Part shown: positions 21,888 through 32,137 of the stretch, piece after piece
How the letters are laid out: every line of letters starts with the position of its first letter
Numbering within the stretch: the first letter of the stretch is position 1
Assembly: GCA_003241845.1 (NCBI GenBank)
Contig: QBMN01000002.1
Coordinates: forward strand, 1 to 62,351
Reading direction: 5' to 3'
DNA from: Shackletoniella antarctica
GTDB taxonomy: Bacteria > Cyanobacteriota > Cyanobacteriia > Phormidesmidales > Phormidesmidaceae
Length of the DNA stretch: 62,351 nt
Program-made: the position numbers and the translations under genes
Notes under the pieces: model-generated
Seen by the model: the letters and a program-made list of their open reading frames with translations, nothing else
Told to the model about the DNA's origin: nothing
Databases searched by the model: none

Positions 21888-22028
21888 AGGGATTTTGAAT
21901 TGGCGATTTTAGATGTTGGTGGGGCGATCTCCCAGCATAGAAGGGGATCGCTCGTAGGGTGAGTTAGGCGCTACCAGCCTTTGTGCTATTCAGGCATCCT
22001 AGGGGCACCCACCGCTAGGAAATTTCAC

Positions 22029-22319
22029 TTAACTAAAATCCACATCAACAGTGGTTTTGGCGGCATCGGGGGCATCAGAACGCAGACCAGACTGCTTTTT
22101 ATTGGTCAACCCCGACAGCATGATCTGCGACATGGCTGCGATAAAGATAGAGGCCACCGCCGCGTCATCGATCCAGCCGAGGATGGGGATGAAGTCGGGG
22201 GAAATGTCGATGGGGCTGAGCAGGTACAGCAGCGTGGCACCCGCTACAATCCAGCGGTACTTAGGGTGCTCAAGGGTGCGCTTATACCAGTCATAGAAGG
22301 ATTGAGCGGTGGAGTTCAT
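22029..22319 (-). CDS. YkvA family (DUF1232) protein
   Basis: LLYLLSPIDISPDFIPILGWIDDAAV. Confidence 0.9.
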   Translation of the reverse strand: MNSTAQSFYDWYKRTLEHPKYRWIVAGATLLYLLSPIDISPDFIPILGWIDDAAVASIFIAAMSQIMLSGLTNKKQSGLRSDAPDAAKTTVDVDFS

Positions 22320-22415
22320 GGGGGTGCCGTTGAATGCAATGGCTTTATGGTGCCACGGAACCCATGGTTTGCTCCTTGGTGGATTGCCGCCCGGTAACTG
22401 GGCGAGGGCCGAACC

Positions 22416-23816
22416 CTACACCGCCCGTAGGTGCCAGGCGCGGGGCTGCAAAAAGGTATACAGCCCCGCCAGCGAGAGGGTGGTGCCCAGGCCCGAGTGG
22501 CCGCGACCGCTCCAGGGCAGGCGGGGGCTGACGCGATCGCAGCAGTTCCAGTAGGCCGATCCAGTTTTTAGCTGCCGCAGCATGGCGATCGCCCGCTCCC
22601 GCTCCGTCCCATACACCGCCGCCGTTAGGCCGTAGGGCGTATCGTGCATCAGCGCCACAGCTTCCTCGTCGCTGGCCACCCGCTGAATGCCGATCACCGG
22701 GCCAAAGGTTTCTTCCTGCATCACCGTCATGGTGTGGTCAACCTCGGTGAGCACGGTGGGGGCAAAGTACCAGCCGGGGCGATCCAGTTGTTCCCCGCCG
22801 CAGAGTAGGGTGGCCCCCTTGGCGAGGGCATCCGCCACCTGGTCAGCCAAGACATGCAGCTGGGGCTTGCGGCTCACCGGGCCGAGATAGGTATCTGGAT
22901 CAGTGGGGTCGCCCAGCTTGAACCCCTGCACCGTTGCCATAAACGCTTCTAAAAACTCGTCGTAGACATCGGTGTGGACGTAGATGCGCTCCACCGCGCA
23001 GCAGCTCTGGCCGTTGTTGTAGAAGGCCCCATCGGCCAGCCCCGCCGCCGCCGCTGCCACCTTCGCGTCGGAGCAAACGTAGGCCGGATCTTTGCCACCC
23101 AGCTCAAGCTGCACACGAATTAATTTGGCAGCAGCGGCCACCGCGATTTTTTGCCCGGTGGCGTAGGAGCCGGTGAAAAATATGCCGTCGATAGGCTGCT
23201 CTAGCAGAGCTGCCCCAGTCAGCCCGGCACCAACAACCGAAATGAAAATGTCTTGGGGAATGCCGGACTCGTGGAGGAGGGATGCGATCGCCCCCCCGGT
23301 CAACACAGTAAACTCCGACGGCTTATACAGCACCGCATTGCCCATCAGCAGCGCGGGGATGAATACATTACCCCCGACAAAATAGGGATAGTTCCAGGCG
23401 GAAATGTTGGCGATCACCCCCAGCGGGTCATGGCCGATCACCTCTTCCAGCGTCCCCATCCCCGTCAGTGCGTTGGCTGGCTCGTAGTAGACGAGATCGG
23501 GAGCGAGAACTTTAGCGGCATTCTCCACAAAGAAATCAATCCGCCCCGGCACCGCCAAAATCTCACTGCGCGACTGGGTAATGGGCTTACCCGTTTCTGA
23601 GGTCAGCAGCGCCGCTAGGGCATCGACCCGCTCCACCAGCAATGATCGAAACCGCAGAATGGACTGGATGCGATCGGCCAGGGGCAGCGCCGCCCAGTCT
23701 GGCTGTGCCCGTCGCGCCTGGGCATATTTCTGGGCGACGGCGGCGCTGTCGTCAATGGGTAGTTCATGCACTAGCGCTTCAGTGGCCGGGTTGATGACAG
23801 AGAGAGCGTCAGCCAT
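22416..23816 (-). CDS. Aldehyde dehydrogenase family protein
   Basis: ISAWNYPYFVGGNVFIPALLMGNAVLYKPSEFT; LELGGKDPAYV; FYNNGQSCCAVERIYV. Confidence 0.94.
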   Translation of the reverse strand: MADALSVINPATEALVHELPIDDSAAVAQKYAQARRAQPDWAALPLADRIQSILRFRSLLVERVDALAALLTSETGKPITQSRSEILAVPGRIDFFVENAAKVLAPDLVYYEPANALTGMGTLEEVIGHDPLGVIANISAWNYPYFVGGNVFIPALLMGNAVLYKPSEFTVLTGGAIASLLHESGIPQDIFISVVGAGLTGAALLEQPIDGIFFTGSYATGQKIAVAAAAKLIRVQLELGGKDPAYVCSDAKVAAAAAGLADGAFYNNGQSCCAVERIYVHTDVYDEFLEAFMATVQGFKLGDPTDPDTYLGPVSRKPQLHVLADQVADALAKGATLLCGGEQLDRPGWYFAPTVLTEVDHTMTVMQEETFGPVIGIQRVASDEEAVALMHDTPYGLTAAVYGTERERAIAMLRQLKTGSAYWNCCDRVSPRLPWSGRGHSGLGTTLSLAGLYTFLQPRAWHLRAV

Positions 23817-23995
23817 GGGGATGAGAAATTCTGCAGGTGATGGGATTTGCCAAGATGAGTAATCTGTTGACCCAAGGGTTAATGGTGGGCGATGCCCACC
23901 CTACGGCTTGAAATGTCCCCAGAGCGGCAATAAGTTAATGGTGCATCGCTGCGCGGATGCACCCTACGGTTGGAGGGGAGCACGCGCAGGGTGAT

Positions 23996-25171
23996 TCAGA
24001 AGGCATCTTGGTAGATGGCATAGAAATCTTTTTCTACAACAGGGCGAGGATTCAGCGGATGGCAGCCATCCTTAATCGCCACCGCCACCAGTGGATCGAG
24101 ACCATCTGGGGGCACCCCCAACGCCCCCAGCGAAGTCGGAATCCCAATCGACTCCGACAGCCCCACAATCCACTCCACAAACTCTTGCCCGTCGGTAGCC
24201 TCTGGCTTTACAACCCTAGCCATGCGCAAGAATTGCGCCGGGGCAGCGACGAGGTTAAACCGCATGGCGGCAGGCAGCATAATGCCATTGGCCAACCCGT
24301 GATGGGTGTCGTAAACCGTGGAGAGGGCGTGGGCGCACGAATGAGTGACGCCGAGGCCCTTTTGAAAGGCGATCGCCCCCATCATCGACGCATTTAGCAT
24401 CCCCCCCCGCGCCAACCGGTGAGCCGCCGCCGTCGCCTCGTCAAAGCTCGCTCCCTCCCGGAGCCGCTGGGCAAAGTCTACGCAGGCCTTCAAATTCTGC
24501 GCCACCAGATAGATCCCCTCTAGGGCAATACCATCGCAGAGCGGGTTAAAGCCCTTGGCCAAAAACGCCTCAATCAGGTGCGTCAGCGCATCCATGCCTG
24601 TGGCAGCAGTGATTTTGGCGGGCAGCCCCAGCAGCAGCTCTGGGTCGGCCAGCACCACCCTGGGCAACAGCTGCGGGTCGAACATGATCTTTTTGGCGTG
24701 GGTGTCGTCGTCAGAGATCACCGTGCTGCGGCCTACCTCGCTGCCGGTGCCCGCTGTGGTCGGGAGGGCGATAATTGGCGGGATGGGTTGATCGATAGGG
24801 CGAGTGCTGGCACCGTCTTCGTAGTCGAACAGGTGGCCGGGGTGGTGGGCCATCAGGGCGATCGCCTTGGCCACATCCATGGGCGCACCGCCGCCCACCG
24901 CCACAATGCCGTCAGCCCCGTGAGCTTTCCAAGCCTCAACCCCGGCGTTGACCTGGGAAACTACTGGGTTGCCCCAGACGCCGCTAAAAGTAGCGGCTCC
25001 AAAGGACGCCAGAGAAGTTTCTAGCTCAGGAAACCAGGGCAGCTGGGCGACATCTTTATCGGTGATGATCAGAACACGCTGAATGCCTAAGGTAGTAAGC
25101 TCGGCGGCGAGTTCGTGGCGCGCCCCCGGCCCGAAGCGTATGCGGGTGGGGAAGTTGTAGGTGTGGATCAT
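23996..25171 (-). CDS. Iron-containing alcohol dehydrogenase; probable start at 25171 (MIHTYNFPTRIRFGPG)
   Basis: AVGGGAPMDVAKAIALM, TTAGTGSEVGRSTVI, metal site H residues (GVTHSCAHALSTVYDTHHGLANGIMLP); start overlaps upstream stop as TAATG. Confidence 0.93.
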   Translation of the reverse strand: MIHTYNFPTRIRFGPGARHELAAELTTLGIQRVLIITDKDVAQLPWFPELETSLASFGAATFSGVWGNPVVSQVNAGVEAWKAHGADGIVAVGGGAPMDVAKAIALMAHHPGHLFDYEDGASTRPIDQPIPPIIALPTTAGTGSEVGRSTVISDDDTHAKKIMFDPQLLPRVVLADPELLLGLPAKITAATGMDALTHLIEAFLAKGFNPLCDGIALEGIYLVAQNLKACVDFAQRLREGASFDEATAAAHRLARGGMLNASMMGAIAFQKGLGVTHSCAHALSTVYDTHHGLANGIMLPAAMRFNLVAAPAQFLRMARVVKPEATDGQEFVEWIVGLSESIGIPTSLGALGVPPDGLDPLVAVAIKDGCHPLNPRPVVEKDFYAIYQDAF

Positions 25172-26496
25172 TAAATATTCACGTATTGGTTCATTTCCCA
25201 GGCGGTAACCTGGGCGTTGAAGGCGTTCCATTCCTTCGCTTTCATTTCTAAAAAGGTTTTGGCCCCCAGGTCGCCCAGGGTCTCCATCAGCAGCGCATCC
25301 TGCTTCAGGGCCTCCATCGCTTCGTGGAGGTTGGCGGGTAAGGTCTGTAAATCGGGGAACTCGTCGGCGCGGGCAAACAGGTTTTCGTCGATGCGCTGGC
25401 CGGGGTCGATCTGCTGCTTGATGCCCTCTAGCCCAGCGGCGAGAATGCCAGCGCTGGCCAGGTAGAGGTTCACAGCGCCGTCGATCATGCGGCACTCAAA
25501 GCGGCCCGTGTCGGGAATGCGAATTAGGTGGGAGCGGTTGTTGCCGCCGTAGGAGATGTAGCGCGGGCTCCAGGTGCTGCCACTGGCGGTGGTGCTGGCC
25601 CCCAACCGACGATAGGAGTTGCAGGTGGGGGCGCAGAGGGCCGTGAGGCCTTTGCCGTGGGCCAGCACGCCGCCCAAAAAGTGGTAACCCACGGGAGATA
25701 GGCCGCCCGCGTCGGCCCCTTCGGCAAAGGCATTGGTGTCGCCCTGCCACAGGCTGTTGTGCACGTGGCCGCCGTTGCCCGTGATGTGGCTAAAGGGCTT
25801 GGGCATAAAGGTGGCGATAAAGCCCCGCTGCTCGGCCAGGGTTTTGACCATGTACTTGAAGAAAACGTGGCGATCGCAGGTCGTCCGCGCATCGCTGTAG
25901 CCCCAGTTCAGCTCAAACTGGCCGTTGGCATCTTCATGGTCGCACTGGTACGGCCCCCAGCCCAGGTCTTCCATATAGGTGACGACGGTGGAGATCAGGT
26001 CAAACTGGCGCATCAGGTTGAGCTGGTCGTAGCAGGGGCGCTCGGCGGTGTCTTTGGGGTCGGCGATTTCGTACCCTTTCTCGGTCTGCCGCAGCAAGAA
26101 AAACTCGGCCTCAACTCCGGTTTTGTAGGTATAGCCCAGGGCCGTCGCCTGGTCGATCACCCGGTTGAGCATCATTCTGGGCGCGGCGGGGAAGGGTGCG
26201 CCCTCAAAGTAGACATCGCTGGCCACCCAGCCCACGGTCGGTTCCCAGGGCAGCTGAATCAGCGAGTCGGGGTCGGGCACCACGGCGATCTCCGCCGCCT
26301 CTGGCCCCAGGCCCAGGTTCGACGCAAAAGAGCAGAAAAATGCGCCGTCTTTTTCGACCCCAGCAATCTGCGAGGCGGGCACCAGCTTGGCCCGAGTGCC
26401 CCCCAGCAAATCGGTGTAAGACACCAGGAAAAACTTGATGCCGAGGGCCTTGGCCCTTTCCGCCAGGCTTTGCACCTGGGTTAACATGCTGACCAT
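25171..26496 (-). CDS. Type III glutamate-ammonia ligase (GlnT/GMAS-like glutamine synthetase family)
   Basis: EAEFFLL, NGGHVHNSLW, NRSHLIRIPDTGRFECRMIDGAVNLYLASAGILAAGLEGI. Confidence 0.94.
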   Translation of the reverse strand: MVSMLTQVQSLAERAKALGIKFFLVSYTDLLGGTRAKLVPASQIAGVEKDGAFFCSFASNLGLGPEAAEIAVVPDPDSLIQLPWEPTVGWVASDVYFEGAPFPAAPRMMLNRVIDQATALGYTYKTGVEAEFFLLRQTEKGYEIADPKDTAERPCYDQLNLMRQFDLISTVVTYMEDLGWGPYQCDHEDANGQFELNWGYSDARTTCDRHVFFKYMVKTLAEQRGFIATFMPKPFSHITGNGGHVHNSLWQGDTNAFAEGADAGGLSPVGYHFLGGVLAHGKGLTALCAPTCNSYRRLGASTTASGSTWSPRYISYGGNNRSHLIRIPDTGRFECRMIDGAVNLYLASAGILAAGLEGIKQQIDPGQRIDENLFARADEFPDLQTLPANLHEAMEALKQDALLMETLGDLGAKTFLEMKAKEWNAFNAQVTAWEMNQYVNI

Positions 26497-26604
26497 AGAA
26501 CGACTCCGAGCGTTTCAGCCTAGTAAAACAGGCTGGCGAAGGCGATTTTGTAGCTGTAGATACGGCTGAAGGCGGGGGCGATCGCCCAGCAATTCGTCAG
26601 CCGG

Positions 26605-26928
26605 TTAGCGGGGTTTGCGCTCAAGGGCGCGATCGTAGGCCGGGTCATGCCCCGCAAAGCTCAAGATTACGACTCGCTTAGGTGCAGGTGTTTCGTAGAT
26701 GCGATACACCAGTCGATAGGCAACCCCGTTCCAATCGATCTCCACGGCACGGTAGTTGGCCAACTCGCCTCTGAGGCTGTGGTTTGGCAATCCTAGGCAT
26801 CGGTAGGGGTCTGCAATCAGCACAGATTGCCTAATGTCTTCAAAAATTTCCAGAATATCAGGCGTCAACTCACGCAGGTCTTGCTCTTCTACCAGTCTAT
26901 GGCTCTTGATCAGGTATCTCGATTTCAA
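26605..26928 (-). CDS. RelE/ParE-superfamily toxin-like protein
   Basis: NHSLRGELANYRAVEIDWNGVAYRLVYRIYETPAPKRVVILSFAGHDPAYDRA; overlaps upstream antitoxin-like ORF. Confidence 0.75.
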   Translation of the reverse strand: MKSRYLIKSHRLVEEQDLRELTPDILEIFEDIRQSVLIADPYRCLGLPNHSLRGELANYRAVEIDWNGVAYRLVYRIYETPAPKRVVILSFAGHDPAYDRALERKPR

Positions 26929-27205
26929 AACCGCGCTCCCTCAACCGCTGGCATGCACCATCAACGTCAACCTCTTCCCCTGCTTCGATGACGGTTATCC
27001 ACTTGCTGGGGTCATCGAGGTCTGGGATGCGCTCGATCGCCCTAGCCTCGGCAGACTTTTTGGCCGCAGGGGGCTGATCCGGCGATCGCCGCTTCCAGGC
27101 CAAGTAGGCCACAAAGTCTTGAATCACGCGCAGTTCATCCACCGAGAGGGTATACAGCTGCTCAGTGATTTGGTCAACTAGGGGATTTGCTGCGGTGTCT
27201 TGCAT
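26897..27205 (-). CDS. Antitoxin-like small protein (DUF2281-like N-terminus)
   Basis: EQLYTLSVDELRVIQDFVAYLAWKRR; overlaps the toxin ORF by 32 bp. Confidence 0.7.
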   Translation of the reverse strand: MQDTAANPLVDQITEQLYTLSVDELRVIQDFVAYLAWKRRSPDQPPAAKKSAEARAIERIPDLDDPSKWITVIEAGEEVDVDGACQRLRERGFEIEIPDQEP

Positions 27206-27276
27206 AGCAATAGGCCAATGAAGAGACTCATCTAATAGCGGCCTAGGGCCGATCTGTCAATACTCATCTGCGAGTA

Positions 27277-27900
27277 CTACTCAATTGCATCAATAGCAGT
27301 TAAGAATTCATCTACCGCATCAAATTGGTCGTGGTACATGGCATAGCGGCAAAAGAGATCGAGCGGCAGCTCAGGCAGCAGTTGACTCTGCGCCATCCGG
27401 ACGTAACCCGCACCATCCTGCTGCAATCCATACAGGGCCAGTACCCCGTCTTCCCAAAACCATACTTCGGCAACTCCCATGCGGCGATAGCCTTCTAGCT
27501 TGTCGATGCCGCCGCTCGTAATCACCACCTCCAGCACCAGGTCAGGATAGGGATTCCGCACGCCCAGGTTATAGGCTTCGTCAGGTTCGCTGCGAACACC
27601 GAGAGCTTCATCGCCCAGCGAGGGGCCACCCCGCCCATAAAAGCGAATTCGCTTAGCTCGCATGTAGGCTTCAAGCAGCATTCTCAGAATGGTTTTGAAG
27701 TCCTCATGGTCATCACTGATCGGCATGATTTCGAGCGTATTGTCGAGATAACGAAACTTGACCCCCGACACAGCATCAAAGGCTTTGTCGATCACCTCAA
27801 ACTGCTGCCAACTTACCTTGGGGAAAATCTGGGCTTCGCGGATGCGGGGCGGAATGACTGACGTGACCATGGAGAATCTATCCAACAAGCACAATCCCAT
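27277..27900 (-). CDS. Uma2 family (DUF820) putative endonuclease
   Basis: NPYPDLVLEVVITSGGIDKLEGYRRMGVAEVWFWEDG. Confidence 0.93.
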   Translation of the reverse strand: MGLCLLDRFSMVTSVIPPRIREAQIFPKVSWQQFEVIDKAFDAVSGVKFRYLDNTLEIMPISDDHEDFKTILRMLLEAYMRAKRIRFYGRGGPSLGDEALGVRSEPDEAYNLGVRNPYPDLVLEVVITSGGIDKLEGYRRMGVAEVWFWEDGVLALYGLQQDGAGYVRMAQSQLLPELPLDLFCRYAMYHDQFDAVDEFLTAIDAIE

Positions 27901-28035
27901 TGTATCTGGCTGGTTAGCGATGCATCGGCTAGGTTCTGGTGGCGGTGTCTACACCAGCGGGGTATCCACCAGTAAAACCAGCTGAGCACTTGCCAGATCA
28001 GACTTTCGTCCTAATTTTGAGCACACTAAACCTCA

Positions 28036-28098
28036 TTCAAGTCCAGAAGTGGACTTCTGCCTGCGGGAAAACTACAGATCCCAAGCTGGACTTGGTAT
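28036..28098 (-). repeat. Dispersed palindromic repeat, copy 3 (inverted orientation)
   Basis: TTCAAGTCCAGAAGTGGACTTCTGCCTGCGGGAAAACTACAGATCCCAAGCTGGACTTGG. Confidence 0.85.
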
Positions 28099-28240
28099 AT
28101 TTGCCAATCTCGAAAAAGTCTGGGATAACTTGATATGACAAGTTTGGCGCGCCGCCTCTAGAGCCACGTAAACCAGGCTTGTTCGTCACGGCTGAGCGAG
28201 ATTACACCCCGAGCGTAGATCTGAAGGCTGGGTTTAACCC

Positions 28241-28957
28241 ATGGATATTTTGGTTGTTCAACATGTTGAGGCCGACCCCGTCGGCATTTTGGGCCGATAC
28301 CTAGAGGTCAATGGAGCCTGGCTGCATACCTGGCTGGTGCCCCAGCGGTCAACGCCGCCCCACGGAACCTACGACGGGCTAATTGTGCTTGGCGGCCCGA
28401 TGAATGCCTGTGACGACGAGAATTTTCCCTATTTGGCGCGGGTGGTGGAGCTTATTCAGCAGTTCCATAGGGAAGGTAAGCCAGTGCTGGGCCTTTGTCT
28501 GGGGGCACAGCTCATCGCCCGCGCCTTTGGCGGCCGGGTCTACCAAAATGAAAAACCAGAGCTGGGGTTTACCTCACTTTTCCCGGTGGCGGGGGCCGAA
28601 GAGCCCTGGCTGCAAGACTATCCGCCGGGCATGCCGGTGATGCAGTGGCACTTTGATACCTTCGAACTGCCGGTGGGGGCTAAACTGCTGCTGACCAATG
28701 AGGTCTGCACCAATCAGGCGTTTCGCATGGGCAGCAACATCTACGGTTTGCAGTTTCACCCTGAGGTGACACCTGAAATTGTGATGAACTGGATCGCCTT
28801 TAAGACAGAATGGATTGAGGCCAACTATCCTCACCTGTTTGAGCAGCTGCGGGAACAGCTGGTGTTGCACTGGGTGCAGGCGGCTCAGTTTACCGAAAAG
28901 CTGGCCAACGCCTGGTATGACCAAGTGGCGACCACCGCCCAACCAAATCGTCGGTAA
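28241..28957 (+). CDS. Type 1 (class I) glutamine amidotransferase, GMP synthase-like
   Basis: GLCLGAQLIARAFGG nucleophile Cys; YGLQFHPEV His-Glu. Confidence 0.92.
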   Translation: MDILVVQHVEADPVGILGRYLEVNGAWLHTWLVPQRSTPPHGTYDGLIVLGGPMNACDDENFPYLARVVELIQQFHREGKPVLGLCLGAQLIARAFGGRVYQNEKPELGFTSLFPVAGAEEPWLQDYPPGMPVMQWHFDTFELPVGAKLLLTNEVCTNQAFRMGSNIYGLQFHPEVTPEIVMNWIAFKTEWIEANYPHLFEQLREQLVLHWVQAAQFTEKLANAWYDQVATTAQPNRR

Positions 28958-29388
28958 ACGCAGCGGGTGATCAGAAAAGTTAATCCCACCGTAGTTTAAT
29001 TGGATTAACCCTAGCCTCCTCGTCATTCCAAACGAAGGTAACGCCATGGAGCGCGAAATATACATCCATGCTCTATGGTGTAGGCAATATATATTTATAT
29101 CGTCAACGCATACTGCCGTTAAGTGCCTTGAGCAAAAGCGGCAGAGAGCTTTGAAGCGGTCTCTGGGGAGGATCGCCCAAAAAATGAAGTTCTACTAAGC
29201 TTGTAGCTAGAGGGTTTGACTCAGTCAAAGCGATCGCTCGAAGAAATCATGGAGTCCATGAGCGACTATGCTCAGTCCCAAGGGTTAACCCTCAAAACTC
29301 TAGAATCTCTCTTGAATAAGAATTTGCTAGTACTCCATCCATCCCAAGAGACTCAGATTGTGACTCTAGAGGATTAGCTAAAGAGCCA

Positions 29389-30039
29389 ATGAAAAAACCT
29401 CAGACTGTTAAATCTCTAGAAGACCTTGGTAGAGTTAGACTCTCCAAAAGCTTTTTCATGCGAGAGTTCCTCTATTCTGAGATTTCTCAAATTGAAGGTA
29501 TTCCAAATACCCCTGACAATCCAGATCTAGCCGTTGAAGCCGGTGGCAACCTCTGCGAAAAAGTATTGGAGCCTATTCAAAATGCACTTGGGCGCATTGC
29601 TATCCGTTCAGCCTATCGATCATGCGCTGTGAATGCAAAAGGTGCGGAAAACAAGAACCAATACAACTGTTCAAGCAATGAAGCAAGTTACGCGAATCAT
29701 ATTTGGGATATGAGAGACGGCCAATATATGGGGGCAACGGCTTGTATAGTCGTTAATTCATTTATTCCGTACTATGAGAAGACCCAAGATTGGACAGCGC
29801 TAGCCTGGTGGATTCACGATCATATTCCCGAGTATGCGAATATGGTATTTTTCCCTGAATACGCTGCCTTTAATATCTCTTGGCATGAGAATCGAGAATA
29901 CTTAAAATACATCTCTAGCCACTTTGCTAATCCCCACACTGGAAAGAAAGGCTATTTAACCAAGCAGGGCATGGATAATTTCGAGGGTGATCACAGTCAA
30001 TTTTACAAACCTTTCTCGACGGATTTAGCTCCAAAGTAG
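29389..30039 (+). CDS. Hypothetical protein, distant peptidase M15-like
   Basis: IAIRSAYRSCAVN..., SYANHIWDMRDG, ISWHENREYLKYISSHF resembles M15 architecture; AT-richer than surroundings. Confidence 0.6.
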   Translation: MKKPQTVKSLEDLGRVRLSKSFFMREFLYSEISQIEGIPNTPDNPDLAVEAGGNLCEKVLEPIQNALGRIAIRSAYRSCAVNAKGAENKNQYNCSSNEASYANHIWDMRDGQYMGATACIVVNSFIPYYEKTQDWTALAWWIHDHIPEYANMVFFPEYAAFNISWHENREYLKYISSHFANPHTGKKGYLTKQGMDNFEGDHSQFYKPFSTDLAPK

Positions 30040-30045
30040 GGATTT

Positions 30046-30126
30046 GTAGGATGGGCAAAGGTATATAGACCGTGCCCATCACCACCAAGCATTTTTTGAT
30101 AGGCACGCAAGCTTTGCCCATCCTAC
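30046..30126. repeat. Nested inverted repeat (GTAGGATGGGCAAAG...CTTTGCCCATCCTAC)
   Basis: 15-bp perfect outer arms; inner GTGCCCATCA/TGATAGGCAC arms with one mismatch. Confidence 0.85.
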
Positions 30127-30163
30127 CCGTAACCCAATCAACCTATTTTTTAGGACAAACACC

Positions 30164-31648
30164 ATGGGAAAACCGACTGGCTTTATGGAATACCTGCGGG
30201 AAGTGGCGCAAGACGTCGCCCCTGCCGATCGCATTCGCAACTGGGACGAGTTTCACCTGCCCATGCCGGAGGACAACCTCCGCACCCAGGGCGCTCGCTG
30301 CATGGATTGCGGCACCCCCTTTTGCCACACGGGCATCACCATCAGCGGCATGGCCAGCGGCTGCCCCGTCAACAACCTGATTCCTGAGTGGAATGACCTG
30401 GTCTATCGCGGCCTGTGGGAAGAAGCCCTAGAGCGGCTGCACAAGACCAACAACTTCCCCGAGTTCACCGGGCGGGTCTGCCCCGCCCCCTGCGAAGGTT
30501 CCTGCGTATTGGGCATCACCAGCCCCCCGGTGACAATTAAGAATATTGAGTATTCCATCGCCGAAAAGGGCTGGGAATCGGGCTGGATCACCCCCACCCC
30601 GCCGCAACAGCGCACCGGTAAGAAAGTCGCAGTGATTGGCTCTGGCCCTGCCGGGCTGGCCGCCGCCGCCCAGCTCAACTCGGCAGGCCACTGGGTCACG
30701 GTGTACGAACGGGCCGATCGCCCCGGTGGGCTGCTGATGTACGGCATCCCCAACATGAAGCTGGATAAGCAACAGGTGGTGCAGCGCAGGCTCGACGTGC
30801 TTGAAGCTGAGGGCGTCACCTTTGTCTGCAATACCGAAGTGGGCAAAGATATCGCCGCTGAAGCCCTGCTGAAGGAGTTTGACTCCGTGGTGCTCTGCAC
30901 CGGCTCTACCCGCCCCCGCGACCTGCCCATCGAGGGGCGCGAGCTAAAGGGCATTCACTTTGCCATGGAGTTTCTCACGGCCAACACCCAGGCGGTGCTC
31001 GATGGCCAGCCTGGCGACAATTACATCTCGGCGTCGGGCAAAGACGTGGTGATCATCGGCGGCGGCGACACCGGCACCGACTGCGTGGGCACCTCCATTC
31101 GCCACGGCTGCAATACCGTCACCCAGGTGGAAATCATGCCCCAGCCGCCAGAAACGCGATCGCCGGCCAATCCCTGGCCCGAGTGGCCCAAAGTTTACAA
31201 AATGGACTATGGCCAAGAAGAAGCCGCCGCCCTGTTTGGCGACGACCCCCGCGCCTACCTGACCACCGCTACCCAGTTTGAGGGCGATGACCAGGGCAAT
31301 GTCAAGGCCGTTCACACCGTGCAGATTCAGTGGGGCAAAGACGAAAACGGGCGGTTTGTGCCCCAAAACGTGCCCGGCACCGAGCAGGTGATCCCCGCCC
31401 AGCTAGTGCTCTTGGCGATGGGCTTTCTTGGCCCCGAGCAGCCGCTAGTCGATGCCTTGGGCCTAGAAAAAGATGGCCGCAGCAATGTGAAAGCTGAGCA
31501 TGAGCAATACACCACCTCGATTCCGGGGGTATTTGCGGCGGGGGATTGTCGTCGGGGCCAGAGTCTGGTGGTGTGGGCAATCAACGAGGGGCGTGGGGCG
31601 GCGCGGGAGTGCGATCGCCACCTGATGGGCACCACTGAGCTGCCCTAG
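30164..31648 (+). CDS. gltD: Glutamate synthase small subunit (NADPH-type)
   Basis: [49 protein letters not shown]. Confidence 0.95.
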   Translation: MGKPTGFMEYLREVAQDVAPADRIRNWDEFHLPMPEDNLRTQGARCMDCGTPFCHTGITISGMASGCPVNNLIPEWNDLVYRGLWEEALERLHKTNNFPEFTGRVCPAPCEGSCVLGITSPPVTIKNIEYSIAEKGWESGWITPTPPQQRTGKKVAVIGSGPAGLAAAAQLNSAGHWVTVYERADRPGGLLMYGIPNMKLDKQQVVQRRLDVLEAEGVTFVCNTEVGKDIAAEALLKEFDSVVLCTGSTRPRDLPIEGRELKGIHFAMEFLTANTQAVLDGQPGDNYISASGKDVVIIGGGDTGTDCVGTSIRHGCNTVTQVEIMPQPPETRSPANPWPEWPKVYKMDYGQEEAAALFGDDPRAYLTTATQFEGDDQGNVKAVHTVQIQWGKDENGRFVPQNVPGTEQVIPAQLVLLAMGFLGPEQPLVDALGLEKDGRSNVKAEHEQYTTSIPGVFAAGDCRRGQSLVVWAINEGRGAARECDRHLMGTTELP

Positions 31649-31761
31649 CCCCCTGCCTCCGAAACCGGGTTCCCTGCTGCGGAGGCTTTCGGAGGCTAAA
31701 ATTTAGCTATCTCTGCTCAGTTGCAGCTTCCTGTCTCCCAACGTTCCCAAGGACTTTTCCC

Positions 31762-32133
31762 ATGGCCAATGCCACCAATGTGCTGGGCACCGCCCTCGCG
31801 CCCTGCTGCACCGCCCCCATGACTGGCTTTTACCGCGATGGCTGCTGCAACACCGGGGCTGGCGATATGGGAGTTCACGTAGTGTGCGCCCAGATGACCG
31901 CTGATTTTTTGGCCTACACCAAGGCCCAGGGCAACGATCTATCGACCCCAGTGCCCGCCTTTCAGTTTCCGGGGCTAAAACCGGGCGATCGCTGGTGCCT
32001 GTGCGCCCCCCGCTGGCAAGAAGCCCTGGAAGATGGCGTTGCCCCCCCGGTGGTGCTCAATGCCACCCATGCCGCTGCCGTTGAACACGTTGGCCTGGCC
32101 GACCTCAAAGACCACGCCCTCGACGGCAATTAA
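31762..32133 (+). CDS. DUF2237 family protein
   Basis: NVLGTALAPCCTAPMTGFYRDGCCNTGAGDMGVHVVCAQMTADFLAYTKAQGNDLSTP. Confidence 0.95.
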   Translation: MANATNVLGTALAPCCTAPMTGFYRDGCCNTGAGDMGVHVVCAQMTADFLAYTKAQGNDLSTPVPAFQFPGLKPGDRWCLCAPRWQEALEDGVAPPVVLNATHAAAVEHVGLADLKDHALDGN

Positions 32134-32137
32134 ATCG

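Noticed and set aside
22416-23816. ALDH next to ftsH as part of a stress operon
   Set aside because: ALDH is better linked by orientation and spacing to the Fe-ADH and GS genes; ftsH is separated by a DUF1232 gene.
23880-23975. GTGGGCGATGCCCACCCTAC / GGTGCATCGCTGCGCGGATGCACC segments as new regulatory sites
   Set aside because: These look like degraded members of common cyanobacterial 'GTAGGGTGGGCA' intergenic repeats (also seen near 42972 and 58977), not specific regulators.
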